Assembly: GCA_030141605.1 (NCBI GenBank) | Contig: JAQGDQ010000010.1 | Coordinates: forward strand, 807,501 to 871,500 | DNA from: Tubiluchus corallicola | Lineage: Eukaryota; Priapulida; Priapulimorpha; Priapulimorphida; Tubiluchidae | Length of the DNA: 64,000 nt | Direction of reading: 5' to 3' | Part shown: one piece after another, positions 55,120 to 64,000 of the stretch | How positions within the stretch are numbered: position 1 is the stretch's first letter | Layout: each line of letters starts with the position of its first letter | Made by a program: the position numbers and the translations under genes | Notes under the pieces: generated by a model | Seen by the model: the letters and a program-made list of their open reading frames with translations, nothing else | The model's database searches: none | Told to the model about the DNA's origin: nothing

Positions 55120-58100
55120 TATATAGATATACTAAGCTTGTCTTGCAATTTGATTTTTTGCAAATATTCATTACTTGGTCAGGGGTAACAGGTTGAATAT
55201 AAAACGAATTAATATATTCTCCTTTCAAGAATTGACTAAAACTAGAATCAACCTACTCGATTTGTTCAGCCATTTTCGGACCAATATTTACAAATTGTTC
55301 ATTAAATGAATTTGTCACTGTAGTATAATTGGTGATAAATTTGTTATTGATTTTAATTCTAACATGGGAGTGTGTTTTACGTCTATTTAATAATTTGTTC
55401 ATAATTTGTAGAAACAAGTGTTTAGACTGAAGATTATTAGTATTTAACAGATGTATGAATTTATTAAGGAAAGTAAGAGGATTATTACCAGGTGGGCGAT
55501 AGGTAACACCAATCACAATGTTTTTACTTGCTTTACTGTGGATTTCAATGAATAAAGTTTCAATTTCATCCTCGCAGAGTGACAAGTCATTGATAACTGT
55601 AAAAACCAAGTCTTCCCGAATGAGTAATGCCATGCCATCTCCCTTTTTTACTTTTGTATTAACACTGCAAGTTTATAGCTTGGAAGAGAAAATGATTGGC
55701 TAAGCTCATCTGTCAACCACGTCTCGGTGAGTGCAATTACAAGAAAGTTACCTTGCAATTACAGAAAGTATGCAGTTAAGGTCATTAAAATTAGATTTTA
55801 AACTTCTAATATTAATATGAATTAATGAAAATGGGTTGGAATATTTTAAATTGGATTGCAATGAATGAGATTGATCTTCATCGTCATATTTACTGTCAGG
55901 GTTAGAATGCATATGATTGAAAAAATGTCTATCAGGATCACTGCCACTGTTATTATCATAAATGTCGTCATCAATTAAGTCAAATATATTTAGTTTAAAT
56001 AAATCTTTATCGATGATAGATAAAATGTTTGAAAAACGGGCATAAAATTTAAATTCGTCATCATCAACAATAGAGTTAAAAGGAAATATCGTTTCAAGGT
56101 AGCATTCGCAAAGATGTGATATACACATACATATAGCATAAAAGTTTTGTAGTGTGGCTGTATAAGGCCTTTTCTCTACTTACCAACCAAACAAACACAC
56201 AAGTAAGGCTGAAATTGCTGGCACGCTAACGCGTGGTTCAAATTTTTTCAAGGGAAACTAACCTAACTTCTACTTAAACTTCTTTTATGAAATCAAAAAA
56301 TTGTATAATGCTTCAGTATCAATATACTAAAATGATAAGTTTTCAATTTAATTGTATGCACGTTGAGAAATTCCTCTTATTGTCACAATTTAACATTAAT
56401 TTATATATTGATAGGGATTTACCAGCATTCACTACACTAGTTAGCATATTGGCAGCCCTGTCTATGACAAGTGGTTGTGCTGCACGATAGTCATCAATGG
56501 TTCGACCAATTCTCATATTAAACGATTCCTGTCGTCCATCGTATCTACGCAGGATGAATAGAAGCCCATCATTTCCAGATAGTCTGACCTAATACGATAA
56601 TGAACACATGTAAAAAGATTTCAAAGTTGTCATTTTTTTGTTTACTTTTTTTACAAAAATATAAACTTGAAACAAATTAAACATTTTATCAATTTACAAC
56701 AGGAGCTAGTATTTGTTTATTGTTTCTTTCGCAACTGAGCATCACAATTCACACAATTGCAATCGTGGATTAATTGTACCTCCATTTACATCAATAAACT
56801 TGATTAGTACTAGTTTTGTTGAAAGTTATACATTTAGCTTAATACTACAGCATTTAGTTAATTAATTAACAAGTATGGTAACAGTTCTTTTATTTCATCA
56901 TCCGAAAAGCTTGTAATTCACCATTATATGTGCAGAAAAGCTCGTAACACAGAAAGTCAGTTATAAAATGAATAATTGTATTATCATTTACGAAAGACAG
57001 GCTTCCATAATCTCATTGTCTAGCATATATTTTATATTGCTGTACTGCCACATAAATGGCTATTGCCACAGTCGCCATCAACTAAACCACTGTTATCACC
57101 ATTAAGAAATGACCACAGCGGCTACAGAAACAGCAGTATTGGCAGTATTAACTAGTAGTATTAACAAAAATCCAATGAATACAGCAACAGCAGGAGCAAC
57201 CCTGGGAAGAAAACTATACTTACTGACTCAACATTTGCTGGACTCCGAGACGCACTGGCTTCTTGTAGATGGCGCTGTGATTCAGTTACTGCACATTCTG
57301 CTTCTGCATATCCTGGACAAGCGTCTACAAATCGGCAATTGCCGTTAAATTATAGCTTGCTTATGCTGCCAAACAAGTAAACAAGTACATACACAAACAA
57401 AAAACAACTCCTAAAACATAAATAGTTACGTAGTGTGACGTCAGAATAAAAAACCAACAAAAACGGGTGATGTTGAAACGAGTGTGATGTCTTGCGGGGA
57501 TAATTTATATATTTTTGCTTTGCTTGTTGTAAACAGTACGTTCAATAAATTCGTAGGCTTACTAACATGATTTATCATGCATCTCTGCTTCAACACGTTT
57601 CAAATAGCTTTTCTGGAGGAAGGTTAGGTTCAGACATTTTTAGTTCTTTGGACCTAGTTTGTTGGCTTAATCGGTCTCATTTGACCAGTCTCTTTTGACA
57701 AGTGCCGCTCTTTATTTAGCTAGCTAATGTCTCCCTGCTTTAGACCTAACTGCCTGATCTTTCACAGTCGTGCTTTAGAAACCTGAGGCTGCACGGTTGC
57801 TAACTGTGTAGGTTCGAGTCATCCAGGGAGATTTCCCTCGTGCGGATATGACTTCACTCGACTTTATTTTTTAAGAATTCTATTACAGTATTTTTAAACT
57901 TACCAGGATCAAAATTAATTCTGGTTTCGCAGAAACCTACACAGTCTGGATGGTGGTAGAACCAGTTACCTGTAGAGTGAATAAAAATACGCAAATAATG
58001 GGTGTTTCCAAGTTTTTTGTACGAAAAGAGCAAAAGATATTTCAGAATTAGTCTCACACCATTACAAGTACCATTCGTAATGTTATAGAAAATCGTATTT

Positions 58101-61100
58101 ATTTGGATACAACATAATCTGCTTTGCGAGCATACATCTTGCTAAGGTCTGTCCTCTCGATGTTTGAGGGTCTTCCATCTCTGGCATGCAATCTGGAGAA
58201 TCTCCAGGGCCAGCAGGTGTTTGGTTTTCAAGTGTCTGGCAATCACCAGGAACGTTTGCCAAAACTTGAGCCCAGGCACGGCCATCTGACATGATAGACT
58301 CGGCCAAGTGTGGTTCGTCGTTGGGGTTCAACCCTATGAAAACGAAAACAATCTTTTAATCGTCTTGGCGTAACCTTTTCGCTGAAAACCAATGTCTTTT
58401 TATGAAATTTTGAAGGAAACTGGGGACTGTAGGAAATTCAGAAATCCACGCAAGGAGGATAACTCCTTTTAACAGATGATTATATGCAAAACAAAAGTAT
58501 GATAATTATAACACCGTCACAGACGCAGTTGTAATCGTGATAGTTACAGTCATATTATAGTCATAGTCATAGTTTCTTGCGATCCTATCGTGAAAGAATC
58601 AGTGGACACTTGGGTGATCCAGTGTATCCAACGGACAAACATGTGAGACGTAGGGGGATCATGAGTTCTAGAATCGCAACTTGCACCATACACCCCAACA
58701 CTCGGAGTCTACACGCCACATTTTGAGGTATCATGATAGATTTGCTATTGTTTCAACATCATTTTCGTGTAATAAATAGTTCGGTACTATTATTTGTGTT
58801 TTTGTACCCCTCCCTCTAACAAAACGCTTAGGTACACCCTATTATTCGGCTGAACTCGATCAGACCTACCACAGTGTTGGAGAAGTCGGCGACCCTGTTC
58901 AATTGCAAGTCCATTAGAACATCGGTCAGCAAACACATGTTGAAAGCGAGTTAAAATATCACAGTTGAACCTGTACCATCTGATGATGTCAGTAATGGCT
59001 TTTGTTCTGTCAGACAAACGAGTCATTCCTTCTTTGAATCTCTGGCAATTAGGGACGCCCATGTCCAACATTAATGCTGGAAAAAATAATTGGAATCCAC
59101 AAAAAGTAGTGCGCTTATAAAAGATTCATTCGAATCTTCGTTCATTTGTGCATAATTACTGTTAAGTGGAACGATATATATGTATAGCTTGTTTCACGAG
59201 CAACCTTGAACAGACATATACTAAGCTTTAGTTGAACAACTAGTATTTCCCTACTATGTGCAATAAAGTTTTCTTTTCTTGCTCTTATTTTCCAGAGAAA
59301 CGTCACAAGGTACTGATTAATTTTTATACGGTGTTAAGGCGTGCGTTTCTCTAAGTAATTCGAGGACAGTTTAAAAAACACAACAAAAACAAAAGTTAAA
59401 TGCATCATAAGTATATATACATCGCGATCATATATTCATACATAGATATCGTTTAGAGAAATTTAAATCTCAAAATGAAACTTTATATCATCTAAATCAA
59501 ATATAGCCCAGTCTCATTTCAAATATGTTTTTGAAGTTACATAATTTTAAATATAGTAAGCTAGATGTTCTGTTTAATACCGCAGGCAGTATGCAAAACA
59601 TTTGTGTATTTCTTACATAAGTTTAAATTTGTGTTAAAATTTGGAAAGCTAACTTTGGTGTTGCCTTCTAGCATAAAATAGGTACTCAGCTAACAAAAAT
59701 GCTTGTGTAACTATTCTGTATTTTTAAGTTTCAATAATAATTCTCCTTATGTAAACAAACCGCATCTGGTAATGTAATCACGCGTCTTTCTCACATAGCA
59801 CTCTTTGCACAACGCAGAATCGCCCTAAAAATATAAAAGTTTACCATTAATCTGATTACAAAACGTGGAACGAAAATTTCTGATTTCCTGATTCTGTCAT
59901 TTTCTAAAGGCATGTGAGCAAAAGGATAAACTAAAAAATTAACAAGAAAAACACAAGAACAAAGGGACAAAAAAGTAAGTAGGAAGGGGAAAAGCATGAG
60001 CGACAGATGAATTTTGAATTTGACCTTTTATTTCACACTCGAGATGTATAGTACAGTACATATAATCACATACAAATCGTTAATGCTATCTTCAAATAAA
60101 CGCTAAACAGAAAAACAATAAACCTTCTACAACCTAATTCCATACAATATAAATTAAATAAAACAAAAAATCATGTTTATAAGATGGATCGTATAATTTA
60201 GCACGTGTGCTTGACGTGTACCTAATATCACTGTTACACAGCTGATTCACGATGGTATTACTACAATTCATTAGTCTTATATATAGGCTAAACACACTTT
60301 TTCTTCTAATAAAATCGAAGTGTTTAAAATTATATGTAATACACAACTATCTTACGCTGGCGTCCAACGATTTCTGAAAATTTACCCAGTAATATATTGT
60401 ATGCTAATGCTACCTTTAATTTTTTGACACTATAAAGATTGTAGTTTCTCCAAGTAGCCATACAGTAATAGTTACTGCATAGCTGCTGCAGTGGCTGTTT
60501 ATTAAAAATCTTTTTACATCGTCACTGCAGTTGTTTAAATTTATTTGACAATTTGTTCGCCCTACAGTAAAACAGAAAAAGTTGCCTCATGGTGTCTATA
60601 TCGTCTAAATCAAGCGAAATTCGTTTAAAAAGATCCATTCTAAAATCTTTACTTAGCGGAATAGTCACAGAGAGAAAAATTCTTAATAGATGCCATAAAA
60701 ATTTGGCATTACAGCGGAATGCAGCACCGAAGAGTTTGGCTTTGAAATTTGAAATAATAAAAATGGAAATCAATAAGCAAGCAACGAGGATACATAACTC
60801 ACCCTTTCAGTATCTATAATTTTTGTGCACCCATTTCTTAAAACGCCCAAATTACTTTCATGTCGACGAAGTTGAGAGTCTAAATTCTGGAGGAGTTTTT
60901 CACTGGCAAAGTTTCCCAATTCTGAAATTACCGAAAGTTTTATGTAGCTTTTTGTACATAGCTGGTCTTTATTAAATTTTCAAACTTATACGCTGTTTAA
61001 ATTTCGTTCGAACAGTGAATTTTAACCTTATTCGACAGTGAGTAAATACATTTTTGTAATTATATGTACTTTTTTGCTACTTTACTTATTTATTCAGAAC

Positions 61101-61876
61101 TTCTTTCTCTCAAGTGACAAAATTGGTGAAGTTGACTAGAACCGCATTAATTTTAATCTTTTTGACAACTAAGCATAATACAACTACAGCATCTTCGGGT
61201 TATCATGACATTAGGGCACCAGAAGTTCAAAAATGTTTTAAAACAAGTATCTGTACATATTTTAAACACTTCGCTTGTAAATTTGAAATAGTAATTATAT
61301 TTACTATGCCGTCATTAATCTTTTTAATCAAAATAATGATTAAGGTCTGTTTACGGATTAAATAAGTTTTGATTTATTATTAATTTAATTACTTTCACAA
61401 CACATAAACGTTTGAGGGAATGGACATCTAATAGAATCAATTCTCTGGGTATATTTATTTATGGATTTATTTACCATATACGCTATTTTCTCAACAACCA
61501 GTGAACAATCTGGAACAAATTATATGTTAGTCTGTTATCTCAGACCACCATCATCTCAAAGAGGCTTTATTTTTCGATTTGAGGAATCACGGAAGAAAAG
61601 TCTCCAAAAATTTATAATTCTTGTACTAAGTATAAGTACTACTAACATTCTAATTCAATAACATAATATCCTCTATAATATTTTGTTAGAATATTATAGA
61701 ATACTTATTAGTGACAGTGGTAATTCATTTACGTTTAGTGGTTTTTACGTTTTTTACGTTTGCATGTGTTTACCGTCTACAAAGTCTTGGTTAAGAAACG
61801 GATATCGACCAACTACATCTAATGGCAGTTGGGCTCTGCAGACAGCAGTCAGGAAAACAAGAAGTAAAATTTTCAT
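50385..61876 (-). CDS. Secreted von Willebrand factor A domain protein with unrecognised Cys-containing N-terminus
   Basis: Exons from 5' to 3' on the minus strand: 61876-61774, 60921-60803, 59076-58870, 58333-58136, 57969-57904, 57324-57224, 56588-56423, 52790-52495 (or 52793), 52239-52062, 51390-51229 and 50545-50385 (stop TAA). Phases agree at every junction except 60803/59076, so one exon of length 3n+1 is probably missing. The protein starts with a signal peptide (MKILLLVFLTAVCRA). A region of roughly 290 visible residues that I do not recognise follows, with segments such as NCQRFKEGMTRLSDRTKAI, WFYHHPDCVGFCETRINF and CPGYAEAEC. A Thr-rich linker leads to a VWA domain with a complete MIDAS: VIDSSGSVGADNF, the Thr of SGGTATD, and VITDGYSDN. 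VWA domains bind ligands through Mg2+. About 585 codons are visible. I infer an extracellular adhesion or matrix protein. One intron carries a LINE. Confidence 0.82.
53100..56130 (-). mobile_element. Non-LTR retrotransposon (LINE, Jockey/CR1-like), frameshifted
   Basis: Minus-strand reading from 56128 downward gives an N-terminal part ending in HINIRSLKSNFNDL (start of an APE-type endonuclease), ALTETWLTDE (55700-55740), MALLIREDL and GVTYRPPG. The reverse transcriptase follows with NNYRPISLLPTFSKLFE (near 54830), GIPQGSILGRLLF (54450-54490), the catalytic FADDTTIF (near 54385) and a thumb region with LPYLNFACILWGS. The 3' UTR ends near 53103 with TCTAATAAACAAAATAAAC, a tail-like sequence. 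At least four frame breaks and a TA/GA microsatellite make it inactive. It lies in the VWA gene intron between exons 56588-56423 and 52790-52495, in the same orientation as the gene. Clade assignment is from motif style only. Confidence 0.88.
55030..55114. repeat. (TA)n(GA)n dinucleotide microsatellite inside the LINE
   Basis: About 27 TA units are followed by about 15 AG units. The array splits the LINE between its endonuclease and reverse transcriptase parts, so it expanded after insertion. Confidence 0.9.
57780..57850 (+). repeat. Possible SINE relic with B-box-like motif
   Basis: GGTTCGAGTC at about 57811 resembles a pol III B box, but no A box or tRNA fold is convincing. The piece lies in the VWA gene intron between exons 57969-57904 and 57324-57224. 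Confidence 0.25.
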
Positions 61877-63479
61877 CCTATAAAAGAAAAGTAATGTCAT
61901 TTTGCATCCTTCAACTGTGACTATGACTAACCTCCACCAATAAGCCTTTTCACATTTTCGTTGTGCGTACACGCAGTTGCTGTATGTCAAATGTTAAGTG
62001 TACCACAGCAATGCGTCTTTGCAACCGTCACGTAATATGTGGGTAAAGCAAAGCCGTCTGCTGCATCAGTCCAGTAACTTGAGTTGTTTTACGTGGACTT
62101 TACTTAATTATGCATTAGTCTATACGTAGAGTTATTTACTAGCAGGATTTTGCTTGAAAAAGAGAAAATATGAGCTAGGTAAGGTTCTACTTAGCTTTAA
62201 AACTGTTACTATTACAATAGCATGGCTGCGAGGCGTTGTCAAATGCACACAAATGCGTTTCTGGCACTTTTAACCATTGACCTTTTCACGATCGTTATCA
62301 ATCGCTGGAACTGTGTGTGAAAAGGCTTGTTCGGGTGGCACAACAACAGAAAAGAAGGTAATCATGTTGTGTGGGCATCATTGTCAATGAGATGGTACCT
62401 AGTTTACTGCCAGCAGTTTCGCAAATACGTGGTATATTCTGGCAAAACAGGCAATGCTGAATAAGATCCGATTGAACGATGTTAAGCATTAATAAAACTT
62501 TCTGAGTATCCTTTACCTTACTGGTAGTTTATAATTGTAACGTTGGTAACAGAATCTCCAGGCCTACCTTTACAATCTCACTGTTAATAGTATATGGTTC
62601 ATTAGCATTGATGGGCCGACATTGAACAATGTTCGTTAGGGGTTAGTTCTTCATCTTCTATCTATTTAAATAAGTAAATGGTTGCAAACTATATATATGC
62701 ATTGAGCGGCTACAGTCAAATAAGTGAAGTCGTCTCACTAACTCCACATGATATAATTATTGAAAATATTGTGCTGAACACACCTTCACGCCTAAATGAG
62801 TCTTCTGTTGTGCGCTAACGATCATGCACCTGGGTACTATAGGTAGCATAAAAGCGGCTTTTTTGCTAATTCAGTCGCACCTGCTATGCCCATTTGAAAT
62901 GGAGGTTAAGGGTCAATACTAACCCAAATAAGGCGGGGCCATTTCTTATGGGACAGTGGGATTCAGGCAACTTTTAAGTTAAAACTGGTGAATTATCAGT
63001 ATCTCCAAACAACATACAGAATGCACAGAAAAGGAAGTTATAGGATTAACTATTAAGGAGGTTTGACTTTGAGAAACTACAGGTGTTGGTTTTTATTTAG
63101 CTAGAGATAACATCGAAATGATTTCGGTCTTCCTCCCTTCGATATCTAAGTGCAAAAAATTGCTATTAAATTTCTGTAAAACTGTCTGAGTTGTGACGAA
63201 AATAACCTAGTGAAGATAGAAATTTTACAAATAAACAAATTGAATCACAAATATCTTTTGAGAAATCATATAAATCACATGAAAAGCTACCTGAGATATT
63301 CTTAAGCTGAGAGAACCTATAATGCGCAATTGTAAAACATTCCTACTGAATTATTCGTACATAATATGAATAAAGATGCCGACGCGTTTGAATGTAACCT
63401 TTCGCAAAATATTATACACCGTACAGCTCAACCGCAAGAAGACTCAACAATGATAACGTAAAGAATTCACTGCACGCTC
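61877..63479. other. Upstream flank of the VWA gene and spacer
   Basis: This should contain the VWA gene's promoter and 5' UTR. The minus-strand sequence just before its ATG is TTACTTTTCTTTTATAG, a good splice acceptor, so the 5' UTR probably contains an intron or receives a leader. No other feature is recognised. Confidence 0.4.
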
Positions 63480-63485
63480 ATAAAT

Positions 63486-64000
63486 TTGCTGCTAGATAAA
63501 TTTCGAAGGCTCACACAAACAATTTCAATGACATTCTTGACAAACCAAGGAAAGTTTAAGGAATTCGTGTACAGATTTGGTATGACTGATAATCTTTTGT
63601 GCGACTGTTTAGAGGAAGCTCAAACACCAGAACATTTGCTGTTTAGATGTCCTGAGGTACAGAAGAATAAAGGCAAAGTACTACTGGATGAGTATCTAAC
63701 TGAATCTATAAATGACGTTTATCTGTACAAAAATGATTTGTTGCTCAACGGATTATTAAGTTTCATATATTCATATAGCAGCCTACAAATAGAGGCTCAT
63801 TGTACTATCTGTATAATAATAACGATTTATTATAATCATCATCATCAGTGCTATGTCCAATAAGCCTATGTTGTTTGCTAAGTACCAAATTCATATATCT
63901 TATTTGTTTATTTTTGCAACATCTATTCGTATTTCTGTATTATTATTTTAATTTTCTGTTTTTTCGTGCTTGTAAATTTGTATATTATTTGATGATTGTC
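63486..64000 (+). mobile_element. 3' part of a non-LTR retrotransposon ORF
   Basis: An open frame (63486-63863) encodes a segment typical of the region after the reverse transcriptase in LINEs: LTNQGKFKEFVYRFGMTDN, then the zinc-ligand-like C-D-C ... H-x5-C pattern in LLCDCLEEAQTPEHLLFRCP. No reverse transcriptase core is present upstream, so the copy is 5' truncated, and the 3' AT-rich tail runs to the window edge. This part is in one frame and looks less decayed than the remnant at 48-49 kb. Confidence 0.65.

Noticed and set aside
58600-58710. Possible tRNA-derived SINE (GAGTTCTAGAATC)
   Set aside because: A single weak B-box-like motif without an A box or fold is not enough.
60522-60819. 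Opposed open frames on both strands near 60.5-60.8 kb
   Set aside because: They overlap each other and the VWA gene intron/exon border. Only the segment 60803-60921 fits splice sites and phase.

Overview
This is an AT-rich animal nuclear genomic window. Its genes are split by many GT-AG introns, most splice junctions keep reading phase, and the introns and spacers hold long triplet microsatellites, tRNA-derived SINE-like pieces and decayed non-LTR retrotransposons. The gene families present (GTP-type PEPCK, long-chain acyl-CoA synthetase, a short-chain collagen C4-type protein and a pentraxin) fit an invertebrate metazoan. An ascidian or another marine invertebrate would fit, but I cannot fix the phylum from this sequence alone. 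No bacterial, organellar or CRISPR features were seen.

Layout. (1) 0.8-12.5 kb, + strand: the last three recognisable exons of an unidentified coiled-coil protein, with one 8.6 kb intron holding a large inverted-repeat (foldback-like) structure around a trinucleotide-rich core. (2) 13.9-30.1 kb, - strand: a long-chain acyl-CoA synthetase (ACSL) gene in at least 17 exons. One of its introns hosts an intact, intronless, oppositely oriented GTP-dependent phosphoenolpyruvate carboxykinase gene (15.7-17.6 kb, +). (3) 30.1-33.1 kb: spacer with a SINE, two AAT/ATT arrays and degenerate telomere-like repeats. (4) 33.1-40.6 kb, +: a nine-exon type II membrane collagen with a short-chain collagen C4-type C-terminal domain. 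The reconstructed CDS is 400 codons plus stop, in frame throughout. (5) 41.9-46.7 kb, +: a four-exon secreted pentraxin (239 aa). (6) 47.9-49.3 kb: a decayed retrotransposon. (7) 50.4-61.9 kb, -: a secreted multi-exon protein with an unrecognised cysteine-containing N-terminal region and a C-terminal von Willebrand factor A domain; a roughly 3 kb LINE lies in one of its introns. (8) 63.5 kb to the end, +: the 3' part of another LINE.

The right half carries three neighbouring genes for extracellular or cell-surface proteins (collagen C4-type, pentraxin, VWA). They could all act in matrix or innate recognition, but nothing shows that they work together. In the left half two metabolic genes are physically nested: ACSL activates fatty acids, and PEPCK makes phosphoenolpyruvate for gluconeogenesis or glyceroneogenesis.

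Exon borders were placed by eye from splice consensus, reading phase and remembered family similarity, so they may be off by a few bases. Two exons (one in ACSL, one in the VWA gene) and the 5' ends of ACSL and the first gene were not located.
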